Origin: Chrysopilus asiliformis
Taxonomy: Eukaryota; Arthropoda; Insecta; Diptera; Rhagionidae
Assembly (NCBI GenBank): GCA_964034945.1
Contig: OZ035962.1
Coordinates: 49,221,931-49,285,930 of the forward strand
DNA length: 64,000 bases
Direction of reading: 5' to 3'
Numbering within the stretch: position 1 is the first letter of the stretch; each line of letters opens with the position of its first letter. A model generated the notes under the pieces. It ran no database searches. It was not told the origin of the DNA and saw nothing but the letters and a program-made list of their open reading frames with translations. Made by a program: the position numbers and the translations under genes. Positions 43,201 through 51,873 of the stretch are shown in pieces.

Positions 43201-46200
43201 GCCAAAATCGTTGTCGTGTTATCGCTAAAAGTGCTTGGGGACCAGCATGCATATTTTGTTGATGCACTTCCGTCATGATTAACGTGGTGATGATGTCGTC
43301 ATAAGGCAAGAGAACTGGGTGTTTTGCATTGTATGGCAAGTTTGACGATTGCAACCTCCCGCCAACTCTTAGAATGCCAGTATCATCAATGAAAGCGCTT
43401 AAACAAGATAACCTGCTTGATGCATCAACGTGACCTTGCCGCTTGATTTGTACGAGCTCTTCTCTAAAATGTGTGTTTTGGAGGTGTCGTATTATTACCT
43501 TTTGTGCTTCATCTAGCTCTGCTATGCTTACTCTCGGAGGTGATCTGGACTCCCCCTTTTGTTTTACAATCTTAGTGAATCTTAGGATATGTGCTGTTAT
43601 CCGAACCAGATGATTGAATGAGTTCCTGTGATCAATCTTCCTTATGAAGTGTGTTTCATCCTTCCTTACAGCCAAGGCATGCTTTACCTTCTTACATTCC
43701 AGCTCACTGTTAGGCTGGATGCGTTCTTGTGAAGGCCAGTTTTCTATGGATGTGTGAAGAAACTTGGGCCCTCTGAACCATAATTTTGATTCGATTAATT
43801 GTACAGGCATCGCTCCTCTTGATACGAGGTCAGCAGGATTGTCCTTTGTACCCACATGACGCCACTGTTGTGCCTTGCTGACTTGTTGAATTGTTGATAT
43901 TCTGTTAGCTACAAATGTTTTGTAGTTTGCTGATTCTGAATTGAGCCAGGATAGGACGATTTCCGAGTCTGTCCAATAGAATGTCTCACTGATCGTGATA
44001 TCAAGTGACCTTTTAAGTCGATGAATAAGTTGAGCCATCATCACGGCAGCACACAGCTCTAATCTGGGTAGGGTGGTTGTCTTCAGAGGCGCCACTCTCG
44101 ATTTTGCACATAGCAATTGAATGCAAATGTCACCTGATGCGTCCACCGACCGTAAGTATACGGCTGTTCCGTATGCTCGTTCGCTGGCGTCGGAAACTGC
44201 GTGAATTTGCACGATAACGTTCTGATGTTTGCCAATCGCTAGTCTTGGAATTTTGATGGCCTTCAGCTCAGCCAATTCCTCCTTGAAACTCATCCATTGG
44301 GTATGCATTTCCATTGGTATTGCAGCATCCCAGTCTAATTTGAGCTGCCACAACTTCTGTAGTATAATTTTGGCTCGCACGATTACTGGATTCACTAATC
44401 CCAATGGATCAAAGAGGTGAGCAATGTCAGCCAATATACTTCTTTTCGTAACTCGCTTGGTTTCTGTTGGGCTACTCTTCATGATGAATTTGTCAGACGA
44501 CGGTAACCATGTCATTCCAAGCGTTTTGATGCAACCTTCATCTCCATCTTCGATGTTTAGCTGCGGCTCTAGGTCTTCCTTCGCTATGTCCTTTAGCAGT
44601 TCAGGATTATTCGCGCACCATTTTCGCAGTTTGAAACCTCCTGAGCTTAAAATTTCCGTAAGATGCCTTTTGAGGGTCTGTGTTTCCTCCAGACTATTGG
44701 CCCCGGTCATCACGTCATCGACATAAAAACATCTCTTTATTATTTGACTGATGTCATTCGAATACCTTTTTCCCTCCTGATCAGCTAGAGTGTGAAGACA
44801 CTTCGTACTCAGATACGATGCAGAGGCGGTGCCATAAGTTATAGTATTCAGACGATATACCTTGATTTCTTCGGATGGGTCATCTCTCCAGAGTATTAGT
44901 TGGAAATTGCGATCTTCATCGTCTAACATGATCTGCCTATACATTTTTTCGATGTCAGCCGTGAAAACGTATCGTTTCAGTCGAAATCTTATGAGTACGT
45001 TGAACAGTTCTTCCTGTATTGCCGGGCCGGTGTGCAGCACATCGTTTAGCGAGTAATTTGTCGACGTCTTTGCAGATGCATCGAAAACCACTCGAAGCTT
45101 TGTGGTGCTACTATCGGGCTTTAAAACGCAATGATGTGGTAAAAAAAGGTGTTGTTGTGGGATGCTTTTGCGATCAATGGCTTCCATATGACCAAGTTGT
45201 ATATACTCTTTGATGAATTTGATGTATTCTTTCTTTATTGTTGAGTTTTTCTCTAGCTTCTTCTCTAAAGCCAGAAAACGTCGGATAGCGATGTCCTCTG
45301 ATTTCCCCAAATTGGTTGAGGCATGTTGAAACGGAAGTTTGACCAGGAACCTTCCTTCTGAATTTCTCTTATATGTTGCGTTGAAAAAATCTTCACATTT
45401 TTGTTCATGTGGAGTCATCGAATGTTTGGTAGTTTCGACTTCCTCAATGGTCCAAAACTTCTGTAATTGATCTTCGATACTGTCGCAAGTCTCTGCAAGA
45501 CCGATGCCACAGAATTTAGCTGGAGCATTGGATGATGTGGCCTTGCCCAATACAATCCATCCGAGGGTTGTGTTCTGCAATGTTGGTAAATCTGCGCCAA
45601 TCTTCATCTGCCCGATTGTCATTAACTCGCTGTAAATTTCCGCGCCGAGCAACAAATCAATGGACTTAGACTTATAGAATTCCTTGTCGGCGAGTTGTAT
45701 GTTTTGGGGAATTGGCCATTGCTCCGCCTGAATGTCTTTTGTTGGCTGGTATGACGCTATCTGCGGAAGAACAAAAGCCTCTATGTTCGCTGTGTAGTTG
45801 GTCACAAGTGATTTAATTTTTATGTTGACTCTACGTTGAATTTTGACTTGATGATCTCCGATGCCAGCCAATTGTAAGTGCTCCATCTCCGCCTTGACTT
45901 CCAAACTTTTGTAGAGCTTCTCTGTTACGAAGTTAAGTTGGGATCCGGAGTCCAATAGGGCACGACAATTTATCTTCTGACTACTTCTATTGTAGACGTG
46001 GACAGAAGCTGTTGCAAGAAACACAAAGTGTGCGTTTGTTTCTTGTAGGTTTCGGACTGATAGATTCGTGGCCGTACCTTGTCCTTGAGATGATGGACTG
46101 ATCTGAGCAACGCCAGCCTCTGTAGAGATGTGCAACAGCCTGTTGTGGCGCTTGTTGCATTTTGGACAACATCCTGAGCGGCAATTGGCGTACGTGTGGT

Positions 46201-47701
46201 CACCTTTTAAGCAGTTAATGCAAAGCCTTAGCTTCTTTACCTGCCTTAATCGCTCAACTGGTGATCGTTTAGTGAACTCGGGACAGGCGTAAATGTGGTG
46301 ATCGCTTCTCTTGCACATCGAGCACTTCATGGAGTTTGATGTCAGCAAGCTGTGTTCCTTCTTAGCTGTTTTTGAAACTCCCCTGTGGTCAGGTTTCTCC
46401 TTACGCTCTACCGACTCTAGCGTTTGGAATCTAGTTTCGATGAACTTGAAGAATGCATCTAGACTTGGGATCTCCTTAGGACTGCTAAGGGATTGCTCAA
46501 ACAATCGATGAGTTTCGGCGCTCACCTTGTGTAATAGGATGTGGAGCACCAGCGGTCCCCATTCCTTGGTTGGAACACCAAGATTCTGGATTGCCAGTAG
46601 AGCTTCCTTGGTGGTATCATGGATATGCTTCAAGGAGGATGCAGTTTCAACACTCACTAGTGATTGCGACAAAAGTTTATTTAATAACGCGGCAACGAGC
46701 ATTCGCTGATTGTTGTAACGATTTTTCACCAGGTCCCACGCTCCTTCGTAGTTTTCCTCGGCTACCTGAAGATGCTGTATGAGCCGGCTGGCCTCATCTG
46801 TTAGATTAGCCTTCAGATAAAACATCTTCTCTGACTTGCTCATACACCCCTTGTGCACTAATTGCTCATAGATGTCGTGAAACTGTTGCCACTTCAAATA
46901 GTTGCCATCAAACTTCGGGATTGATATCTTCGGCAGCTTCAGTTGATTATTACGAACCATCTCTGCGCCGGATTGATTTGTTTCACCCCTTTCTTGAAGA
47001 GTGAGTAAAGTTTCCTGACAGCGGGCCTCCATCTCTGAGTAGTACGCCTCATTATAATCCAACGGATTGTCGCCAATTGATAAAATTTCGGAATGTAGCT
47101 CAGAAATTTTCTGCCAATAGTCCATTATAAAATTGACCTTTAGCTTGTAGTAAGAATGCGAGTGGGCTTGGTTGATATCAACTTCGATAGCACGGATAAA
47201 TCTTTCTAAGGCTGCCATGGATGCCTTTTGTTTGCGGATTAACCTCTGTTGTTCCTCATCGAAATTGCCCACGCCATTTTCTTCTTGTGTTTCTTCTGCT
47301 GCACTGAAGCCTCCCTTGACGGTGTATTCGCTGACCGTTGCTTTGGTTTGATCTCCAGTACTCGTGTTGTCGTTACTACTACACTTGCTGATAGTAGTTA
47401 GTACCACTGCTTTGAATTCCTCATAAAGCTTCTTAACTTGTGAGAAATATCCTTGTGTGAAATATAGATGATCCATATTAGTCCCTTTATATATGGACAT
47501 GGACTTGTCATTATCTTCAAATGCTGACCACAGCTTCTCTAATTCTTCAAGTTTCGATTGAAGATACTCTGGCTTCCATCGGGATGGGCCGTCCTTCTTG
47601 TAGTTGGACCATAATCTCTCGATGGTCTTTCCGAAACTAGTCTGTTGAGAAGCTAATTCCTCTAAAGATGCCATGATGTCGTTGTAAAACGCTGCTAACA
47701 C
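40220..47701 (-). CDS. BEL/Pao Gag-Pol-Env polyprotein (2493 aa, intact)
   Basis: One uninterrupted frame. Approximate residues: gag N-terminal coiled coil 1-240; DUF1759-type capsid 250-430 (LPKISIPKFDGNYLKWQQF); zinc knuckles 460-524 (CSMCKRSDHHIYAC, CINCLKGDHTYANC, CCPKC...H). DUF1758 protease with DSG 584-586; RT 840-1040 with catalytic YVDD 993-996; RNase H 1160-1300 (D1171, WTDSE 1243-1247). Integrase: zinc residues H1480, H1485, C1515, C1518; catalytic D1550, D1615, E1669. DUF5641-type C-terminal domain 1730-1845. Then an envelope-like region: hydrophobic leader 1915-1932, basic furin-type site RIRRKRR 2023-2029 followed by a hydrophobic stretch, coiled-coil-like helices 2050-2110, many cysteines, and a transmembrane helix 2437-2458 with a short tail. 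Layout of the last part resembles fusion proteins of insect retroelements and baculovirus F proteins (family knowledge). Env expression normally needs splicing; no splice site was assigned. Whether env works is unknown. Confidence 0.93.
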   Translation of the reverse strand: MLAAFYNDIMASLEELASQQTSFGKTIERLWSNYKKDGPSRWKPEYLQSKLEELEKLWSAFEDNDKSMSIYKGTNMDHLYFTQGYFSQVKKLYEEFKAVVLTTISKCSSNDNTSTGDQTKATVSEYTVKGGFSAAEETQEENGVGNFDEEQQRLIRKQKASMAALERFIRAIEVDINQAHSHSYYKLKVNFIMDYWQKISELHSEILSIGDNPLDYNEAYYSEMEARCQETLLTLQERGETNQSGAEMVRNNQLKLPKISIPKFDGNYLKWQQFHDIYEQLVHKGCMSKSEKMFYLKANLTDEASRLIQHLQVAEENYEGAWDLVKNRYNNQRMLVAALLNKLLSQSLVSVETASSLKHIHDTTKEALLAIQNLGVPTKEWGPLVLHILLHKVSAETHRLFEQSLSSPKEIPSLDAFFKFIETRFQTLESVERKEKPDHRGVSKTAKKEHSLLTSNSMKCSMCKRSDHHIYACPEFTKRSPVERLRQVKKLRLCINCLKGDHTYANCRSGCCPKCNKRHNRLLHISTEAGVAQISPSSQGQGTATNLSVRNLQETNAHFVFLATASVHVYNRSSQKINCRALLDSGSQLNFVTEKLYKSLEVKAEMEHLQLAGIGDHQVKIQRRVNIKIKSLVTNYTANIEAFVLPQIASYQPTKDIQAEQWPIPQNIQLADKEFYKSKSIDLLLGAEIYSELMTIGQMKIGADLPTLQNTTLGWIVLGKATSSNAPAKFCGIGLAETCDSIEDQLQKFWTIEEVETTKHSMTPHEQKCEDFFNATYKRNSEGRFLVKLPFQHASTNLGKSEDIAIRRFLALEKKLEKNSTIKKEYIKFIKEYIQLGHMEAIDRKSIPQQHLFLPHHCVLKPDSSTTKLRVVFDASAKTSTNYSLNDVLHTGPAIQEELFNVLIRFRLKRYVFTADIEKMYRQIMLDDEDRNFQLILWRDDPSEEIKVYRLNTITYGTASASYLSTKCLHTLADQEGKRYSNDISQIIKRCFYVDDVMTGANSLEETQTLKRHLTEILSSGGFKLRKWCANNPELLKDIAKEDLEPQLNIEDGDEGCIKTLGMTWLPSSDKFIMKSSPTETKRVTKRSILADIAHLFDPLGLVNPVIVRAKIILQKLWQLKLDWDAAIPMEMHTQWMSFKEELAELKAIKIPRLAIGKHQNVIVQIHAVSDASERAYGTAVYLRSVDASGDICIQLLCAKSRVAPLKTTTLPRLELCAAVMMAQLIHRLKRSLDITISETFYWTDSEIVLSWLNSESANYKTFVANRISTIQQVSKAQQWRHVGTKDNPADLVSRGAMPVQLIESKLWFRGPKFLHTSIENWPSQERIQPNSELECKKVKHALAVRKDETHFIRKIDHRNSFNHLVRITAHILRFTKIVKQKGESRSPPRVSIAELDEAQKVIIRHLQNTHFREELVQIKRQGHVDASSRLSCLSAFIDDTGILRVGGRLQSSNLPYNAKHPVLLPYDDIITTLIMTEVHQQNMHAGPQALLAITRQRFWPIKGKKIAQAIVRKCVRCTHVKPRLLTQIMGNLPASRVQPAKPFFNSGVDFGGPIYTHYKVRGKRPTKSYIAVFCCFATKAVHLELVTDLSSSGFIGALKRFISRRGRCQNIYCDNATNFVGASNQLSELAQLFEHDDVKDKISKACSSKGINFHFIPPRAPHFGGLWEAAVKSAKTLLHKSMGCTSLTYEELETAIIEIEAVLNSRPLTPMSNDPNDLTALTPGHFLVGEPLTAVADANTKDIKASQLSRWKLVSYVKHEFWRRWSREYLSELQQRHKWKGQVENIKPGTMVIIKEDNLPPLKWPLGRIVNAIAGDDHIVRVVDVRTSTGVYRRPITRLAPLPIEDDADTNSNRTENDEQLTTKSKKPQGIRTSLLCSRRVTQNDRSTKRKLMDGDAHQRPRKVFRIRPVTGYKSLILNLIMLFFVGLGACSHHITHPDPGIYIEDIGIANLKRGLLRINLNFKADIDDDTNRTNTVVREMQELCDGSKRLDQDANCDLLVHNLKEKQNKILQEIQIVAQHRIRRKRRGLFGKMLQAVFGVNDEVYADIDHLNENQEKLMQITNHQANLMLSTVAAVNDTEFRLTDKMNKFNEKLNKALAVINDMQPWYADIDANRVNIHVLAAHQIALSLLTDIYDHYSMLVKSILKGGNILDFISAAELLKLKTNAESKLPTNLKLYHHYRDPVEVITNSSHISIFGCLHIIETNQFTIIKPTVIPRSLANGTYIAPDVPSTILYIDYNAQTYFETSEDDFRRCLTMENQKFLCAATVVFSIEESPNCLIDEIYQRLERHDCILKSFRAPNVVWKHLCKRNTWLFLASTPTSAAVICNGIREDIVLNGTGIIRTDQECVIQTKRNTLKADMFQQIEVKATYTKPINFSLAEHTSASTHQHNQLDPEPILKTTDHFLQIKQHQAELLGETDPSSWKYKHSTHHALSITSIIISIGIICILTYKLFPWCKKGCLRKTTKVNDFVISSVVTEPVTVGENVQVQ

Positions 47702-47710
47702 TTCGGTTGC

Positions 47711-47937
47711 TGATCACGTTGTTGTATGATTATTTGTTGAACGTTGCTAGGCACTACGGCTGCTAACCACGCTGCTGTATGACTGACTGCTGAACGCTGC
47801 TAGGCACTACGGCTGCTAACCACGCTGCTGTATGACTGACTGCTGAACGCTGCTAGGCACTACGGCTGCTAACCACGCTGCTGCATGACTGACTGCTGAA
47901 CGCTGCTAGGCACTACGGCTGCTAACCACGTTGAATC
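47711..47937 (-). repeat. 53-bp tandem repeat in the BEL/Pao leader
   Basis: About four units of 53 bases; TGCTAGGCACTACGGCTGCT recurs at 47745, 47798, 47851 and 47904. It lies between the primer site and the start codon at 47701, so it would be in the RNA leader, a region often used for packaging in other retroelements (inference). Confidence 0.85.
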
Positions 47938-47952
47938 ACGTCGGGGTCACCA
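47934..47952 (-). other. BEL/Pao primer-binding site
   Basis: Minus strand TGGTGACCCCGACGTGATT, five bases inside the 5' LTR. This TGGTGACCCCGACGTGAT type is common in insect BEL elements. Confidence 0.8.
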
Positions 47953-47957
47953 AAAAA

Positions 47958-48387
47958 TGTCCAAATACTCTTTTGTATCTGGAGTCCGCTGTGGATCTGG
48001 GATCGTTTCCCTTCTTGCGGCTTTACAATGCTATTTCACTGATGTGAATTAATGAACCACCGTCCATATAATGATAGACTTGTAAATGGTTTAAAACGAA
48101 TGAGTTTATTTCAATGATTTGAACTAACTAACTGTTAACACAGTTCACAGCGATATTTATATCTACTTATGACTAAACATTATTTTGGGAAGTACATTTT
48201 TGTAAGTACAAAGTTTGTAAATACTTAACATCTAAAGAGCGCGTGTCATGCGATTATATAACAATCGGAAGACGACATAATTGTAATTGTTTGCGGAACT
48301 AGAAATGTGAAGCAAGCAATTTGCCCAGTAGGTTCAAGTGCAGCTGATGAAGAAATTTGCTGATGTTATTCTTATTGCACTTGAACA
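47958..48387 (-). repeat. BEL/Pao 5' LTR
   Basis: 430 bases, identical to 39806-40235 except two transitions (T/C near 40057 versus 48209; C/T near 40094 versus 48246). It should contain the promoter; no strong TATA box was singled out. Confidence 0.95.
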
Positions 48388-48669
48388 CTGACCTTCAAAA
48401 CTTATATTTAGTTAAAATTCATTGAATGCATAAATAAAATTCACATTTTTATTCAAACTTTCTATTTAATTGATTGGTCCCGCAACGATTTACTCGCGGG
48501 AAATAAGTGTATGGAAATGTCAAAATATTCGCGGGTGCGTTTAGCGTGATACCAAAAGTAAAACGTATTCAGCACCACGGCACACGCCGGGACAAGTGCG
48601 TTTAGTAGAATGCAAATTTTCTGCGGGAAACGCGGCGTACACGTCCCGCCGGCTAGGGGAATAAGGCTG

Positions 48670-49521
48670 AATGTATTTTGGTCTTAGCTCTATATTGTTT
48701 TGACAAGCAATTCGATGAATCTCATAAAACATTTCATGATATGATTCGGAGTTCTTCTTTGACATAAGACAATAAATTAATGGAACATAAGAATCATTAA
48801 CTTTTCCGTGAATAGTAAAAAGTTGACGCATAATTGTGGGAACTACATGAAATGTGCCATCCATTAACCAAAATTCGCTGTCAGAAAGAGTTTTTAAATT
48901 TTGGATTGTTCCCAACAATATTATTTTATCATTTCCGAAAGTCTTGTCAACGAGAACAAAATATGATTCTCCATCAACGAATTTTAGGTTGTCTGGAATG
49001 TTTATTTGTTATATGCTTGTTGGTTCTGAAATTTGTTTCTTGGATCTAACTCTACGAATTTTTCTGCTTTGAGACTCGGGTTTTGGAAGATATGATCGAC
49101 AATTTGCCGCACATGTACTTTCAACATTAGAAATAATTACTGACGGATCTGCAAAACTGTCTATTGCTTTGGTCTTTAATTCAGCGTTACATTTATCAAT
49201 TTCCGATTTTGAAGTAATGGGTGCATGATTATGTTCGGAAGGTTGCTTTTTAGGCTGGTGCACACCATTTTCAAGAATTGTTGTTGCGCGAGATTTGCAC
49301 GATAAAGATTTTCGAGTTTCATAGCACCAATAATACGAACTTTTGTAAGTTTTTTCCAGGTGAAATATGTATCCGTCAATTACTAACTTCTGTTTACCCC
49401 TATTAGACACTATTAGCGACAGCATCGCAGCACTAATGAAGTACGAATGACTCCTAACTGCACATCCTAAATGTATACTCAATTGTTTTGCAAACGTCAA
49501 TTGTTTACAAAAAAACAACAT
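48670..49521 (-). pseudogene. MULE transposase, N-terminal half with FLYWCH zinc finger (copy 1)
   Basis: The 49521-49009 frame has a FLYWCH-type domain at about residues 40-110: GYIFHLEKTYKSSYYWCYET, then SCKSRATT and EHNH. FLYWCH fingers open many insect MULE transposases and probably bind the ends. After a stop/frame break near 49009 the MULE catalytic region starts (48918 downward): WLMDGTFHVVP with the first catalytic D, TIHG, VPLIYCLMSKK. It is interrupted at 48669 by the AAT-flanked element. Inactive. Confidence 0.75.
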
Positions 49522-49622
49522 TTTGAAAAATCCCGAATAATATCAATTGTTTACAAAAAATAACAAAAGCACATTTTCCGGGCTTTTGTTTTTTGGGATT
49601 TTGTTTTTTGGGATTGTTGTTT

Positions 49623-49855
49623 CAGAACCAACAAGCATAGAACAAATAAATATTCCAGATAACCTAAAATTCGTTGATGGAGAATCATTTGTTCTCGTGG
49701 ACAAGACTTTCGGAAATTATAAAATAATATTGTTGGGAACAATCCAAAATTTAAAAACTCTTTCTGACAGCAAATTTTGGATAATGGATGGCACATTTCA
49801 TGTAGTTCCCACAATTATGCATCAACTTTTTACTATTCACGGAAAAGTTCATGAT
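49623..49855 (+). pseudogene. MULE transposase segment (copy 2, first part)
   Basis: Plus-strand frame with KIILLGTIQNLKTLSDSKFW, then MDGTFHVVPTIMHQLFTIHG. This is the same segment as 48918-48800 on the minus strand, with the first catalytic aspartate in WIMDGTF. The homology stops at GTTCATGATT where BEL DNA begins. Confidence 0.65.
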
Positions 49856-49861
49856 TTCTGT

Positions 49862-51023
49862 TGCTAGGACAAGTTTTTGCACTATGAGTTTGCGCTAAGC
49901 AATTGGTGCATAGAGCTTTGTCTTGTGCATGTTTGAGACGATCTTTGGAAGACAATTACAAAAATTTAGGGCATGCACGTACTGGGTGTTCTTTCTTGCA
50001 TAGAGTGCATTTAAAATTGGTGGTAGTGTGGAACGACTGTTTTTTGTAGTTTGAATTGAGTTGAGGGATTCTATTCTTTTGAGAATTGACCATTTCCAGA
50101 GTACGAAATTCGAGAAAAGTTTTGAGGTCTTTGTATTCGGGAAATTCGGACGACTGATTGATCTGTTGTTCCCATAAGACATAAGTGTCGGCTGGTAGTT
50201 TTTGGCCGACGAGGTAGATGACGATTGGATCCCAAGATTTGGTGTCCAGACCCAGGTTTTGTAGAGATTGTAAACTATCGTTCGTGGTGTCGATGAGTTT
50301 ACGGATCGATTCAGCAGAATCGTTGATTGAATGAGGTAAGTTCATCAATCGTTTTAGTTGAGTATGAATGAGTACTCGTTGATTGTTGAATCGAGACAGC
50401 AAGGTGTTCCAGGCTATCGTGTAGTTGGCTCCAGTTATGTGGAAGTGGCGTAAAAGCTGTTCAGCTTCTCCCGAAAGATTGGTTTTTAAGTAATGTAGTT
50501 TTTGGACATCTTGGAGATGCGTGTTTTCGTGAATTAGTGAGACGAATAGATCTCTAAATGATGTCCATGCGTTGTAGTCTCCAGAGAATGTTGGCAGGTT
50601 TATTCTTGGAAGACGGATGTCACTCAGGTTTGAGTGGACAGTTGAATGCAAAGTTGAATTTGCTGTAGGAGGGGGTAATGGAGTCTCGCTGGGTGTTTCC
50701 CAAGCATTTTCTAGCTCTGCTGTGAATTCGCTGTATAATTCTCGCATTTCCCCGTAAAGATTATTGGCAAAATAGTCGGTGGACTCGAAATCAGATTGAT
50801 ATTTGCTCATGATTGATTTGTGGTTCGACTAGAACTCTTCCCATAGCTTTTCAGTGCCGGCCATACGAATCCGATAGTATGCAGCTACTTTTCGTTTTCT
50901 GTCAGCATCCTTGTGATAGTTCTCAAGATCGTTTTTTAATTGTTTCACGATGAAATTTTGTTGAGCGAACAGCAAGGTGACTGAGTTTGGTATGGAGCCT
51001 TCAGGTTTATCAGAGGGAGCCAT
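49862..51023 (-). pseudogene. BEL/Pao gag (second element)
   Basis: Starts MAPSDKPEGSIPNSVTLL at 51023. An in-frame TAG at 50829-50831 interrupts it, and the same frame continues to 49956. Visible are a coiled-coil N-terminus, a DUF1759-type capsid (LPRINLPTFSGDYNAWTSFR, then LHYLKTNLSGEAEQLLRHF) and a first zinc knuckle (CTLCKKEHPVRAC). A frameshift at about 49960 precedes a second knuckle. It shares family but not close sequence with the intact element's gag. Confidence 0.8.
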
Positions 51024-51070
51024 GGTCTATACTGATTGTTTTAGCGATAGATTGAAATAAATTGGTTAAT

Positions 51071-51090
51071 AATCCGGCTCGAAGGACCAA
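51071..51090 (-). other. Primer-binding site of the second BEL
   Basis: Minus strand TTGGTCCTTCGAGCCGGATT just inside the LTR. It is a different primer type from the intact BEL/Pao element (TGGTGACCCC), so the two belong to different lineages. Confidence 0.7.
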
Positions 51091-51369
51091 ATATTCGGGC
51101 CAGAACTCGAGCATAAAAGAGAGGTGCCGAATCAACTAATACCAATTATTCAATCTTACAATAATTTATTTCAATAAAACAATTCAGCATATTTTAATTC
51201 TAATTATAATTCAAATTTAATAATTTAATATCTATGGCTCTTGATGTTTCTGATGTGGTACTCTAATTGCTCCGTCTCTTTGTCGTTTGTGGAATCACTC
51301 GCACACGGGATGAGGTTTCTCCTGAACTATGTATTCTGTAGTTCCTACTGGTTTTGCTGCTATATATTC

Positions 51370-51745
51370 CGTAATCCGTCTATTGCCAATTGCAGAGTAT
51401 TTTCTGCCGATTGCAGTGTAACGTCTGACGACTGCAAAGTATCTGTTGCTAATTGCAGAGTAACTTCTGCCGAATGCAGCGTAGCTTCTGCCGAATGCAA
51501 CGTGTCTGTTGTCGAATGCAGAGTATCTTCTGCCTGATGCAGCGTAGCTTCTGCCGAATGCAACGTGTCTGTTGCCGAATGCAGAGTATCTTCTGCCTGA
51601 TGCAGCGTATCTTCTGCCGAGTGCAACGTGTCTTTTGCCGAATGCAGAGTATCTTCTGCCTGATGCAGCGTAGCTTCTGCCGAATGCAACGTGTCTGTTG
51701 CCGAATGCAGAGTATCTTCTGCCTGATGCAGCGTAGCTTCTGCCT
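51370..51745. repeat. 21-bp minisatellite in the LTR
   Basis: About 18 units of 21 bases (TGCAGAGTATCTTCTGCCTG type) with a higher-order pattern of three or four variants. As 21 is a multiple of three and units lack stops, both strands stay open (heptads AEDTLHS on minus). It lies downstream of the TATA motif, so it would be in the LTR-driven transcript. Confidence 0.85.
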
Positions 51746-51860
51746 ATTGACTTCTAAGTTTCGTCCTAAATAGGATAGGAATTAGGATTTGTTAGTTTGT
51801 TAAATGATGTGGTTGGATCGAGAGATGAAACCGAAGTGATTTCTGCTTGGTACAGCAGGG

Positions 51861-51873
51861 CTATTTATATGGG
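51861..51873 (-). promoter_or_regulatory. TATA-like box of the second BEL LTR
   Basis: CCCATATAAATAG on the minus strand, about 440 bases into the LTR in the direction of transcription. Position and match suggest the core promoter; the start site is not identified. Confidence 0.45.

Larger units (their letters stand above)
39806..48387 (-). mobile_element. Complete BEL/Pao retrotransposon with envelope-like domain
   Basis: 430-bp LTRs (39806-40235, 47958-48387) differ at two positions. CTGAC is duplicated on both outer sides, the 5-bp signature of integrase. Internal parts in minus-strand order: primer site, repeat-bearing leader, a single 2493-codon gag-pol-env frame, polypurine tract. Order PR-RT-RH-IN and an aspartic protease of the DUF1758 kind define BEL/Pao. 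With all signals intact and almost identical LTRs it is the youngest and only apparently complete element here. Confidence 0.95.
39601..48669. mobile_element. TIR element with AAT duplication, host of the BEL/Pao insertion
   Basis: Without the BEL element it is about 480 bases. Its ends are inverted: CAGCCTTATTCCCCTAGCCG at 39601 and the complement ending at 48669, with GGCGGGACGTGTA shared further in. AAT is duplicated (39598-39600, 48670-48672), and the uninterrupted MULE sequence at 52545 shows the empty site. A 3-bp duplication with CAG..CTG ends fits neither Harbinger (TWA) nor Tc1 exactly; class open. No coding. Confidence 0.8.
38566..49600 (-). mobile_element. MULE (MuDR-type) transposon, copy 1, split by later insertions
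   Basis: The 3' end at 38566 (GGGATCCGGTGATAATACTG, then tandem AATCCCGAAA blocks) is the inverted match of 53567. Coding runs on the minus strand: FLYWCH domain and transposase start at 49521-48670, C-terminal half at 39600-38839. The two halves are separated by a 9-kb nested insertion (39601-48669). An uninterrupted homologous site exists in copy 2 near 52545. The 5' end lies near 49540-49600, head to head with copy 2, with AATCCCGAA again present. Confidence 0.75.

Noticed and set aside
40671..46782. Plus-strand frames of 60-100 codons across the BEL/Pao element
   Set aside because: All lie antisense to the intact 2493-codon frame and have no family features.
51360..51773. Heptad-repeat proteins on both strands resembling coiled coils
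   Set aside because: They are the two readings of a 21-bp minisatellite inside an LTR. Open frames are expected from the period, and no start or domain supports translation.
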